From Acidobacteriota bacterium (GTDB lineage: Bacteria > Acidobacteriota > Holophagae > Acanthopleuribacterales > Acanthopleuribacteraceae), in assembly GCA_030066195.1 (NCBI GenBank), contig JASJCB010000059.1, positions 1 to 39,715 on the forward strand: a DNA stretch of 39,715 bases. Direction: 5' to 3'. Shown here piece by piece: positions 24,656 to 34,301 of this stretch (position 1 is its first letter; the number at the start of each line of letters is the position of its first letter). The notes below the pieces were generated by a model, which did not search any database, was not told the DNA's origin, and worked only from the letters and a program-made list of their open reading frames with translations. The translations under genes and the position numbers were made by a program.

Positions 24656-26266
24656 TTATTGCCGCCGGGCGGCTCGCTCGTAGAGGCGGGCCGCCGAATC
24701 CAGTTCTCCGGCGGATTCCAGCAGTTCGGCCGCTTGGACCAGGTCGCCGCGTAATTCGGCCCGCTGGGCCCGGTTCAGCAAGTCGGATTTCGGCGCGGGC
24801 TTCAGCATGCCCAGCAGTTTTTTGACCGGGCCTTGTTTTTGTTGTTGTCTCAGTGCCTGGTCCAGCACCTGCAAAGCCGCTCTGCCCCTGGCCGAAAGGC
24901 CCTCGGCGGGGACCGGCGCTTCGCCCGCCCATAGGGTCCAGGCGGGGGTCATGTGCTCCCGTTGGAACCGCCAGGCGCCCGTGTCCGTGACGGCGACCGC
25001 GGTTTCGTCGTCTACCGCGAAGGTTTGGGCGCGGGCGTGTTCCGGCAGGCGCGGGTAGAAGCCCAGGCCCATTTCCAGGAACAGTGCGCCGGGTCCGATG
25101 CGTTGCAGGGGCGTGCCGAAAGGCACCGCCGCCGGCAGGCCGCCCGGTGCGGTCAGCAGGTGGGCGCCGGCGCCCGGTAAGAAGAAACAGGTCTCACCCG
25201 CCGGTCGGCCGGCGAGCCAGGTGCGTAACCAGTCCAGTTCGGTATCGTCCAGCAGGACCGCGTCGATGTGACCCGAAACGCGGCCTTTCGGGACCAGGCG
25301 AACCGGGATGGGTTGGGGCAGGACCGGCGCTTGCCCGGCGGGGGTTTGGGCGACGGGCGTCGCGGGCGCTTGCAGGAAACCGGCGCCGTCCAAAACCTCG
25401 CCGTGGCGGCTCAAGCGGAACCGGCCTTCCTCCGGCGCGCCCAACACCCAGGTTTCGTCGGGGGGGATCAGTTCGCCGATCATGGCGGTGGTCAGCGGCA
25501 AGCGGTAACCCACATCCAGCAGCAGGTTGTCGCCGCCGGGCCCGGCCTGGAGCGCGGCCGTGGTATAGGGCAGCGCGCTGACGGCCTGAACCAGGGCGGC
25601 AGGCACGCTTGCGCCCCGGCGCGTGAGGGTGAGGAACAGTACGGGGTTGCCCGGATCGTCGCCGGTCATGGGGAGGCGTTGCGCCTGTTGCAGGGTGACC
25701 CGGGTGTTCAAAGCGTAGGCGCGGCGGACGATCCAGCGGGCAAGCAGGCCGTTGGTTACCACGAACACCCGGCCGGAGGTGCGGTTGCGACCGGCGCGCA
25801 GGCCCACCCGGTCCATCAGGTCGTTCAGCGCCACGCGGGGCCATTTGTCCGCGTCCAGGGTTTCCGCGTCGGCGCCGGGAAGATCGCCGCTGCCGGGCAG
25901 GGCGCGCCAGGTATCGTTTTGGCGCAGGTAGGGCAGGCCGCCGCCGGTCCAGATGAGGTTGGCGGCCGCCGCACGCGGGGCGTAGAGTTCGGCCCACCAG
26001 GCGCCCTGGTCGTTGCGGCGACAGGTTGCCCGGCTGCTCAGGCGGACGCCCGCGACCGCGCTGAGGAAGGAGAGCAGGCAGGACGCGCTGTGGAAGCGGC
26101 CGCCTACCGGGTCCGGCGTGGAAGCGGCCGGCTGACTTTCAACGGGTTCCGGTTCGACCGGCGGCGCGGGTTCCGGTTCCTCCGGTTCCGGGGGCGCGGG
26201 TTGCGGCGGCTCCTCGTCCAGGCGCGCGATGCGAAACCCGAAGCGGGAAACTTTGCCTTTGGTCAT
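24656..26266 (-). CDS. MoxR/vWA ternary-system accessory protein with C-terminal helical repeats
   Basis: This 536-aa protein begins with a short domain, then an acidic proline-rich linker (about 18-50). A large mixed alpha/beta region follows, with the blocks LPYTTAALQAGPGGDNLLLD and RLPLTTAMIGELIPPDETWV, then a region with LRTWLAGRPAGETCFFLPGAG. The C-terminal about 40 residues are helical repeats (AAELLESAGELDSAARLYERAA) like those of the adjacent 26263-26973 product. I think it belongs to the bpX/fvmX-type domains that co-occur with MoxR and vWA proteins, but I could not assign the exact family. No catalytic motif was seen. Its start overlaps the preceding stop by 4 bases (ATGA). A 35-base gap separates it from the next gene. 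Confidence 0.72.
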   Translation of the reverse strand: MTKGKVSRFGFRIARLDEEPPQPAPPEPEEPEPAPPVEPEPVESQPAASTPDPVGGRFHSASCLLSFLSAVAGVRLSSRATCRRNDQGAWWAELYAPRAAAANLIWTGGGLPYLRQNDTWRALPGSGDLPGADAETLDADKWPRVALNDLMDRVGLRAGRNRTSGRVFVVTNGLLARWIVRRAYALNTRVTLQQAQRLPMTGDDPGNPVLFLTLTRRGASVPAALVQAVSALPYTTAALQAGPGGDNLLLDVGYRLPLTTAMIGELIPPDETWVLGAPEEGRFRLSRHGEVLDGAGFLQAPATPVAQTPAGQAPVLPQPIPVRLVPKGRVSGHIDAVLLDDTELDWLRTWLAGRPAGETCFFLPGAGAHLLTAPGGLPAAVPFGTPLQRIGPGALFLEMGLGFYPRLPEHARAQTFAVDDETAVAVTDTGAWRFQREHMTPAWTLWAGEAPVPAEGLSARGRAALQVLDQALRQQQKQGPVKKLLGMLKPAPKSDLLNRAQRAELRGDLVQAAELLESAGELDSAARLYERAARRQ

Positions 26267-26973
26267 GAAACCTCCTCATCCGTTGCCGGTTCCGCATCGG
26301 GCGACGTCGGTTCGGCTGCTTCGACGGAATCGGCGGGCCGGGGAATGCCCTCGGTATCGCCCAGGGTTTGCTGAGCCCAGGCTTCCCAGGCCTCGGCGGC
26401 GCCCGGAACGTGCGCGTGCACCTGGGCCGCGTGGATCAGCGCGGTCTGGTCGTGCCTGCCCAGGTGCGCGGCCAGGGCCAGGGCCAGGGTGACCACGCGC
26501 TCCCGGCTCATACTCAGGTCCAGGCGGGGCAGGCGTTCCACCACCCGGCACAGGCTCTCCATGGCTTGCAGGCGTCGACCGCGACCGGCCCGGCCGCGAG
26601 CCAGGATGAGGGCAACCACCAGCTCTTCGTCGGGGTCTTTCGATTCATACTCGCGGGCGATGCGTTCGGCGCGGGCGTAGCGTTTGGCGCCGTGAGCCAA
26701 CAGCCAGGCGGCGTTCAGCGGTTGTTGCGCGGCCAGGAACTGTTCGGCGGCCTCCAGGGGACGACCGGCCTGTTCGTAACAGCGCGCCGAGGCGAGCGGA
26801 TTGCCCGCGCGTTCGTAGGCTTGGGCGGCGGGCAGCCAACGTCCGGCCTGTTCGTGCAGGCGGGCCGCGTGGGCGTAGTCGCCGCTGTCCTGGGCGCAAC
26901 GACAAGCCGCTTCCTGAAGGCCGGCGCGGTCATAGAGCCAGGCCGCTCGCTGTAGGAGTTGCTCCCTGTTCAA
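26263..26973 (-). CDS. TPR-like helical-repeat protein of the ternary operon
   Basis: This 236-aa soluble protein is a string of helix pairs of about 20 residues, with the recurring pattern AAxxYExAG (AARLHEQAGRWLPAAQAYERAG, then AARCYEQAG-like and AAEQFLAAQ units) over residues 1-110. More irregular helices follow, and an acidic, disordered tail from about 205. Such repeats bind other proteins. The pattern reappears at the C-terminus of the 24656-26266 product, suggesting a shared partner or mutual binding. The start overlaps the previous stop and its own stop overlaps the next start, each by ATGA, so translation is coupled in both directions. Possibly an adaptor that brings client proteins to the AAA+ components. 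Confidence 0.75.
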   Translation of the reverse strand: MNREQLLQRAAWLYDRAGLQEAACRCAQDSGDYAHAARLHEQAGRWLPAAQAYERAGNPLASARCYEQAGRPLEAAEQFLAAQQPLNAAWLLAHGAKRYARAERIAREYESKDPDEELVVALILARGRAGRGRRLQAMESLCRVVERLPRLDLSMSRERVVTLALALAAHLGRHDQTALIHAAQVHAHVPGAAEAWEAWAQQTLGDTEGIPRPADSVEAAEPTSPDAEPATDEEVS

Positions 26974-27245
26974 GAGGCGGACCTCCGACCCTCATCGCGT
27001 TCGCGGTTTTCTGCCCGGTCCTCTTCCTCGGGTTCGACATCCGGTTGCGGCGGCGCGGAGTGATCGCCGGTCAGTTCCAGAATGCGCGGGTCCCGTTCGA
27101 TGAGGTTGCCCAGCAGGGCCGCAATGCGGTCGTGTTCGCGGTTATGTTCGGCCGCCGGCAGGCCGGAGCCCTCGTCGATAATGTCGAAAGCCTCCACCCG
27201 GCCGGTGTTGCTGTTGAACCTGAATTTAACTCGTACATCCACCAC
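26970..27245 (-). CDS. Small 91-aa protein of the ternary operon
   Basis: The protein has a folded N-terminal part of about 60 residues (MVDVRVKFRFNSNTGRVEAF, then DIIDEGSG and HNREHDRIAALLGNLIERDP) and a highly charged, likely disordered tail (EPEEEDRAENRERDEG). The beginning reads as two beta strands, the next part as a helix. It probably corresponds to one of the short fvmX-type families found with FtsH-vWA-MoxR loci; the precise assignment is uncertain. GTG starts at 27245 and 27242 are both possible; AAGGAGG upstream favours 27242 slightly. It lies 9 bases after the previous gene and overlaps the next by 4. Confidence 0.68.
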   Translation of the reverse strand: MVDVRVKFRFNSNTGRVEAFDIIDEGSGLPAAEHNREHDRIAALLGNLIERDPRILELTGDHSAPPQPDVEPEEEDRAENRERDEGRRSAS

Positions 27246-27254
27246 GCGCCTCCT

Positions 27255-28031
27255 TCAGCCCGGTAAGCGAAACTCGATATCGACCACGCCGCCCTCCTCG
27301 TTACAGGAGATGTCTTCAGCGCCCTGGCGGCGGGCATAGGCCAGGATGGCGTCGCGGTAAGCCAGGGCCAGTAATTGATGGAACGAGGCCCGACAACGAA
27401 CGCCCACGGCCTCCAGATGAGCCCGGGCGGCCTCGGCCAGTTGGGCGCGCCGTTCCTCGGCGCGGGCGTTCCATTCCCGTTGCGCCGCCTCGCGGGCTCG
27501 CGCCTCCACGGTATCGCCGTGTTCCCGTTCCGCCGATTCACGGGCGCCGGCCACGCGGCTTTGCGCCAGTCGGTCCAGTTGCCGGTTGCCTTCCCGAGTC
27601 GCCTCGTTGCGGGCAACGTCCTCGGTGCGACCGCCGTAGCCGTCGTCGTAATACCGCCCCCGGGTCGTGGTGCTGAGCTTCTCTTCGACCACGCCGGAAA
27701 CCACTTCCTCGGCGCTGCCCTCCGCGCTGATCTCATCGGCGCGGGTCGCCACGATTTCCAGGGCGCGCTCTTCCGGCCGGTAGATCACGTAACCGCCGTC
27801 CACGTCGTGGCGCCAACCGGCCTCCACCTCCTCCCAACCGGGAACGCCGCGAGCCAGGGCGGTTTCCAAGGCGCGCAGGGCGGGTACGCCCAGGGCCGTG
27901 TCCAGGGGTTGGCTGACGCGGGCCTCGCCCACCACCCGGTCGGTCATGGCGACGGTGCGGCGTACGGCCCGTTCCCATGCCTCGGAGAGGGAGCGGGTAA
28001 GGGTTACTTCCACGCGCCGGGGGTTACACAT
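27255..28031 (-). CDS. Charged accessory protein of the ternary operon
   Basis: This 258-aa protein has three parts. The first is an alpha/beta N-terminal domain to about 115 (MCNPRRVEVTLTRSLSEAW ... GYVIYRPEERALEIVATRA). The second is a long charged helix, about 125-205, rich in Arg, Glu and Ala (ARESAEREHGDTVEARARE), probably a coiled coil. The third is a C-terminal domain of about 50 residues with an ISCNEEGGVVDIEFRL end. I recognise it only by context as one of the uncharacterised proteins that travel with MoxR/FtsH ternary systems. It overlaps the MoxR stop by 8 bases and has its own GGAGG. The coiled coil suggests dimerisation or docking on a ring ATPase. Confidence 0.7.
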   Translation of the reverse strand: MCNPRRVEVTLTRSLSEAWERAVRRTVAMTDRVVGEARVSQPLDTALGVPALRALETALARGVPGWEEVEAGWRHDVDGGYVIYRPEERALEIVATRADEISAEGSAEEVVSGVVEEKLSTTTRGRYYDDGYGGRTEDVARNEATREGNRQLDRLAQSRVAGARESAEREHGDTVEARAREAAQREWNARAEERRAQLAEAARAHLEAVGVRCRASFHQLLALAYRDAILAYARRQGAEDISCNEEGGVVDIEFRLPG

Positions 28032-29189
28032 GGGTTTCCTCCAGGCGGCTCATGGCGCGGCGAATGGAGGTTTCCACGTCCTTCGCCAGTTCGGTTTGCG
28101 TGCGGTGGTCGCGCAGGGTTTCGCGGCGCAGGCGGTTGAGCGCCATCAGGTGCGCGCCCAGGGCCGACTCGGTGCGCACGGCGGGCACGCGTTCGTTGAG
28201 CACGTTCAGGTCGGCGCGGATCTCGGCGACGGTGCGCACGCCGGTGACGGAAGGGCCGCCGGCGGCTTCCACCCTGGGCTGCACCACGGAGCGGGCTATT
28301 TCGGCCTCGGAGGGTCGGCCCCAGATATGACCCAGGGGCCACAGGTCCCGAGGACCCGCCTCCTCGGCCTCGCGCAGCAGCGCCGCGCCCGCCACCAGTT
28401 TGATGCCCTTCACCGCCTGGCGATCGGTGACCTCCATGCCCTCGGCGCGCATCTCGCGAATGACCTCGCTGTACTCGGGCTGCACCGCGTCCAGTTTCAC
28501 CCGGGCCAGGTTTTGGTGCAGATGCGCCAGTTCGTCCGTGTTGACCGCCGGGGCCATGCGGGCGCCGCCCTTGCCGCGTTTGGCCAGGGACTCGATACGC
28601 TCCACTTCCAACTCCCAACCCAGGCCGATCAGGTCGCCCAGCTTTTCGTCGGCCACGGGGCCCAATTCATGGCGCAGGGCGAAGCGGTCGGCGAAGGCTT
28701 TCAGGCCCGGGTCGTCGGGCAGGTCGTTGCTTGCCCCCACCAGGCTGATCAGCGGCACGTTCTGGCGCATGGAACCGTTGTGGTAGACCCGCTCGTTGAC
28801 CAGGGTCAGGAGGGCGTTGAGAATGGCGCTGCTGCCCTGGAAGACCTCGTCCAGGAAGGCGATCTGGGCCTCGGGCAACATGCCCGCCGTGACGATATGG
28901 TAGGCGCCCTTCTTGAACTTTTCCAGGTCCAGCGGGCCGAAGATTTCCGTGGGTTCGGTAAAACGGCTGAGCAGGTAGTGAAAACCCCGGGCGTCGACCA
29001 GGTCCGTGAAGCGGGAGACCAGGGCGGTTTTGGCGGTGCCGGGCGGGCCGATGAGCAGGAGGTGCTCGTGGCAGACGGCGGCCAGCACCATCAACTCCAC
29101 CGCGCGTTCGCGGGCCACGAAGTGATCGTTAAGCCTGCGGCGGGCGGTTTTCAGGTGTTTGACGGCGGAAAGGGTTTCTTGGGACCAAC

Positions 29190-29193
<4 letters not shown>
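28024..29193 (-). CDS. MoxR-family AAA+ ATPase
   Basis: This 389-aa cytoplasmic ATPase has the MoxR/RavA layout: Walker A GPPGTAKT (49-56), the MoxR-type segment FTEPTEIFGPLDL after it, Walker B FLDE (113-116) within AQIAFLDEVFQGSSAILNAL, sensor-1 in VGASNDLP, and a C-terminal helical lid extended by about 120 residues. MoxR proteins act with vWA-domain partners as chaperone-like remodelling machines; here the vWA partner is encoded at the end of the same operon. The ATG at 29193 has AAGGAG 7 bases upstream and overlaps the FtsH-like gene stop (ATGA). Active-site residues look intact, so it should hydrolyse ATP. Confidence 0.92.
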
Positions 29194-31198
<2,005 letters not shown>

Positions 31199-31202
<4 letters not shown>

Positions 31203-32077
31203 GAGGCCCCTCCTTGGAAACGGCGGGCCAGTTGATGGAGTTCAATGCCCCGCAGGTATCGGTAGCCCAGATAGGTGCGCGCCCTGGGCGCATCGGGGTC
31301 GGCCCGGCAGATTGCGTGCATGGGTCCCCAGAAGCGGGCGATGGCCAGGGCTCGTCGTAATTCCGGCTCCGGGGACAGGGGATTGCCGATGACGGCTTCG
31401 GCCGCGTTGATCTCGTCCAGGGTCTCCGGGGTGAAGTAAATCATCTTGTGCTGGAAGACGTCCAGCACAAAATCCTCACGGCCGCCGGTGCGCAGGCGTT
31501 CCAACAGTTGATGCCGCCAGGCGAGTACGCGGGGGTCGTCCAATGGTTGCGCCAACTGGTCGCACAGCATTCGTCGGCCCTGGGGGTGCTGAAGCCAGGT
31601 GCGAGTCAGGTCGTAGATCTGGTGTTCGGCGCCCGGTATGGGCATATGAAACAGTGCGGTCAGCGGCGAGAGCGATAGGAATTCTTCGGCGAGGTCCGGG
31701 GCTTCATCGCTGCCTTTGCGGGGGATGTAGGGTAGCGCCGGGGCAGCCAGGGCATGACGCGCCATCATCTCCGTCGGTGTGTGGGCCTCGGGCACGCCGG
31801 CCAGTAAATGCAACACCAGTTGCGGCTGCCGAAGATTGGCCAGGGCGAGGGCCAACAGCAGGCCGTGGATCCCCGGTGGTTTGGGATCGCCCAGCACGGG
31901 GGTGTCTAAACGGTGGCGGGCCGAAGCGGTACGGATCAGTTCGCCGAAGCGGGCTTTCAGGGTTTCGTCGGGTTGGGCCAGAGTCATGGGATTGCCGGCA
32001 GAACCGGAGGGCGGCGGTCCGCCCTCGGCCAGGACGGCCCATTGCAGGACACGGATCACCGTGTCGCGGGCGCTCAT
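31199..32077 (-). CDS. Helical protein of unknown function in the ternary operon
   Basis: This 292-aa soluble protein is predicted mostly helical by eye (LLLALALANLRQPQLVLHLL, ELRRALAIARFWGPMHAICR), with no catalytic or metal motif that I can see. It carries TLDEINAAEAVIGNPLSPEP before the last third and ends in LRGIELHQLARRFQGGAS. It is probably one of the unnamed X domains found only with FtsH-vWA-MoxR clusters. The ATG at 32077 (GGTGA upstream) forms an ATGA overlap with the stop of an 18-codon mini-ORF, and its own stop overlaps the FtsH-like start. An in-frame TTG at 32089 is the alternative start. Confidence 0.7.
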
Positions 32078-32130
32078 GGAATCACCCAATCGGGGATGAG
32101 GCGAAGCCGCGCGTAAAGGTCGTCATTCAT
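32074..32130 (-). CDS. Possible 18-codon mini-ORF coupling two operon genes
   Basis: ATG at 32130-32128 overlaps the stop of the zinc-finger gene (ATGA), and its own TGA at 32076-32074 overlaps the ATG of the helical-protein gene (ATGA again). The peptide is MNDDLYARLRLIPDWVIP, with codons like those of the neighbours. It may be a re-initiation relay, a true microprotein, or the tail of the upstream protein reached by ribosomal frameshifting. The frame stays open upstream of 32130 into the zinc-finger gene, so a lost-frame explanation also exists. Confidence 0.4.
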   Translation of the reverse strand: MNDDLYARLRLIPDWVIP

Positions 32131-32708
32131 CTCGAGGGCCTCGAACTCATGGGGCAATATTCCAGCGCCGAGCCGGGGTTCCAGGTCTCCCAACAGTTCA
32201 AGCCGTGCATGGGGTCGCGGTGAATGGCCAGGATGCATCGAGGATCGCCGGGATTGCATGGACAGACGATCACATGGTCGCCGGGCCGGAAGGTGTGTCC
32301 GCAGAAGGCGCAACCGCGACGCTTCATCTGTCCGAGCGGAGGCGCCGTCAACAAATGCCCATCTTCCAAGCGGATGATAGGCAGGTGTTTCGGCGGCGGC
32401 CGGACCTCGTCCAAGCCCTCGAAGAATTCCTTGAGCACGGTTCGGGCCTCTTCGCCGAGTTCCGCCGATTTGCCGTCGCCGGCGCAGGGCAGCAGGGCGG
32501 AGTGATGACGCACCGCGCCCTGTTCATCGATTTGTACCTCGTCACCCACTCGGAAACTGTGGCCGCAGGTGATGCAGGTATCGTAAACCCAGGTCGAGGC
32601 GTGCGTGGTTACCTGGTTCTCTCCCGGGGTTGTGATCACGCCGGAGGGGTCCATGGCCTCGGCGATGCCTACTTCAAATTCGCGCTTGACCTCTTCATAG
32701 GTAGACAT
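32127..32708 (-). CDS. RING/treble-clef-like zinc protein, first gene of the ternary operon
   Basis: This 193-aa protein has two cysteine/histidine clusters. The first (about 45-75) is CITCGHSFRVGDEV with HHSALLPC. The second (about 133-185) is CAFCGHTFRPGDHVIVCPC, then C...H and HGLNCWETWN, ending in EYCP. The CXXC-GHxFRxGD pattern occurs twice, so the two sites are probably duplicated treble-clef or RING-like folds. The role is unknown; such modules often bind proteins, and in conflict loci they have been compared to ubiquitin-ligase RINGs, but no E1/E2 or Ub-like gene is present here. The ATG at 32708 has GAGAGG 5 bases upstream. It leads the operon, divergent from amrS. Confidence 0.75.
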   Translation of the reverse strand: MSTYEEVKREFEVGIAEAMDPSGVITTPGENQVTTHASTWVYDTCITCGHSFRVGDEVQIDEQGAVRHHSALLPCAGDGKSAELGEEARTVLKEFFEGLDEVRPPPKHLPIIRLEDGHLLTAPPLGQMKRRGCAFCGHTFRPGDHVIVCPCNPGDPRCILAIHRDPMHGLNCWETWNPGSALEYCPMSSRPSR

Positions 32709-32797
32709 GCCGGCCTCTCGATCTTTTAGCGTGCATTTGATGAAACCCCGAACTTGAAGATTTCCCGCCGCGGAGCTCGTCACCGATAAGTTGGTGC

Positions 32798-32811
32798 CTA
32801 TGTTAACATAG
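32798..32811. promoter_or_regulatory. Perfect 14-bp palindrome in the divergent intergenic region
   Basis: CTATGTTAACATAG reads the same on both strands. It lies 90 bases upstream of the first gene of the ternary operon and 18 bases before the chosen start of amrS. A dimeric regulator binding here could control both directions. No matching regulator gene lies nearby. Confidence 0.5.
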
Positions 32812-32828
32812 CTCCAAATACGGCAGCC

Positions 32829-33887
32829 TTGGGAATTGTTTTGGCTAAAAGCGCGGTATCGACACTTATACAATGGCAACCCGCCGCGTTCTTCGAAACA
32901 CGGGACGCGACCATAAGTTGTACGTTGTGCCCCCATGCCTGTACCCTCGCCGATGGAGAAACGGGTTTATGCAAGGTGCGTCGAGGTCGGGGCAATTGCA
33001 TGGAAACCGCAACCATGGCCGCTGCCGTTTGCCATTCGGACCCCGTCGAGAGGAAGCCGCTTTATCATTTCCGGCCCGGCAGCAAGGTTCTGACCCTGGC
33101 CGCGCCCGGCTGCAATCTGACCTGCGGTTATTGCCAGAACCGGCGGCTTTCCCAGTTCGGCCGCGCGGCCGGAGCCCGGTGGGAGGCCGAGCCGGTGGAT
33201 GTCAACGCATTGGTGGATCGAGCCGCCGACGAGAGCGCCGCGTTGGGTTTTTCCTACAGTGAGCCGGGTCTTTCCGCCGAACTCCTCCTGGCTGTTGCCG
33301 GGGCAATTCGAGGTCGGGATATTCCCCTGATCTGGAAAAGCAACGGCTTTCTGACGCCCCGTGCCGCGCACACCCTGGCTCCGTTGCTGAGCGCGGCCAA
33401 TATCGATCTGAAAAGCGCTGTGGACGAGGACATGCGCCGGCTATCGGGCGGCGGCCTGGAACCGGTATTGGAAACCATTCGGATTTTTCTGGAGCACGAT
33501 GTGTGGGTGGAGATCAGCACCCCGCTGATTCCCGGTTTCAACACGGAAACTTCTCAAATACGCGCCCTGGCCGGCATCGTCGCATCATTCGGCAATCTGC
33601 CCTGGCATTTGTTGCGGTTTGTGCCCGAGTTCCGCTTTGCGAAATACTCGCCGACACCGCCCGCGCTGCTGCAAAAGGCTCGTTCGCTGGGTCGAGAGGC
33701 CGGCTTGGATTATGTCTATGTGGAACGAGCCCTCGGGGCGGAAGGTCGCGGGACGCGTTGTCCCGGCTGTGATACCATTTTGCAGAAACGCGAGATCTGG
33801 TCGGCAACACCCACGCTTCATGACCCGGCCGATTGCCCCGTTTGCGGCGAACGCATCCCCGGCCGATGGTTGAAGGAGACATCATGA
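32829..33887 (+). CDS. amrS: AmmeMemoRadiSam-system radical SAM enzyme (AmrS-like)
   Basis: This 352-aa enzyme has the radical SAM cluster motif CNLTCGYC (Cys95, Cys99, Cys102), preceded by an N-terminal cysteine set (CTLCPHAC, GLC) typical of AmrS and pyruvate-formate-lyase-activating-like proteins. The two C-terminal pairs CPGC and CPVC look like a zinc ribbon. AmrS belongs to the conserved AMMECR1-Memo-radical-SAM triad, whose chemistry is unresolved; the other two partners are not in the window. No ATG start is available: TTG 32829 and TTG 32841 are the candidates, and the first 20 residues are uncertain. It is translationally coupled to a 69-aa protein downstream. Confidence 0.78.
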   Translation: MGIVLAKSAVSTLIQWQPAAFFETRDATISCTLCPHACTLADGETGLCKVRRGRGNCMETATMAAAVCHSDPVERKPLYHFRPGSKVLTLAAPGCNLTCGYCQNRRLSQFGRAAGARWEAEPVDVNALVDRAADESAALGFSYSEPGLSAELLLAVAGAIRGRDIPLIWKSNGFLTPRAAHTLAPLLSAANIDLKSAVDEDMRRLSGGGLEPVLETIRIFLEHDVWVEISTPLIPGFNTETSQIRALAGIVASFGNLPWHLLRFVPEFRFAKYSPTPPALLQKARSLGREAGLDYVYVERALGAEGRGTRCPGCDTILQKREIWSATPTLHDPADCPVCGERIPGRWLKETS

Positions 33888-34093
33888 GCAAGACACGCTT
33901 TGTGCCGCATCTGCCCGATTTGATTCAGCCGGATGAATATGAAGGCGATCCCGAAGGTCGGTTGGTGCGGTTTCAGATCACGACCACGGAAGACGGCATC
34001 GTGATTTTAGGTGACGCCATGCGTTCGATTCCTTTAGAAAAGATGCTGCATCGACTCGGGGCGGACAGCATCGAACAGATGCTTTGCGGTTGA
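33884..34093 (+). CDS. Small 69-aa protein coupled to amrS
   Basis: The ATG at 33884 overlaps the amrS stop (ATGA) and has AAGGAG 7 bases upstream. The protein starts MSKTRFVPHLPDLIQPDEYE, then beta-like RLVRFQITTTEDGIVILGD and a helix SIPLEKMLHRLGADSIEQML. It has no cysteines in the first 65 residues, no signal peptide and no membrane segment. I do not recognise a family. Coupling suggests a partner or substrate of the radical SAM enzyme, but no peptide-maturation motif is obvious. Confidence 0.75.
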   Translation: MSKTRFVPHLPDLIQPDEYEGDPEGRLVRFQITTTEDGIVILGDAMRSIPLEKMLHRLGADSIEQMLCG

Positions 34094-34263
34094 CGGTCTC
34101 GGGAAAATCGGGGTCAATGGATGTAGGACGGAGCTATCGCAAAGTGGACAACGAAAACATTGGGCAACTGAAGCAAATGCGAGTTCCGCTCGGGATCGAG
34201 GTTGGCTTGTACGGCCTCGGCTGCGAATATAGACGCTCCCGGATATGTCGGCAATGGCTGCAA

Positions 34264-34298
34264 GAAAAAAGGCCGTGCCCAAACACGGCCTTGTTTTG
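34264..34298. terminator. Bidirectional rho-independent terminator
   Basis: AAGGCCGTG (34269-34277) pairs with CACGGCCTT (34284-34292) across CCCAAA. On the minus strand the stem is followed by a run of six T residues, which ends the AbgT gene. On the plus strand TTGTTTTG follows, ending the amrS pair. Confidence 0.88.
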
Positions 34299-34301
34299 CA
34301 T

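Noticed and set aside
24599..24932. Extension of the WD40 gene frame to 24932
   Set aside because: The added residues are low-complexity Arg/Pro/Gly sequence overlapping the 3' end of the upstream gene; starts at 24620 or 24599 fit better.
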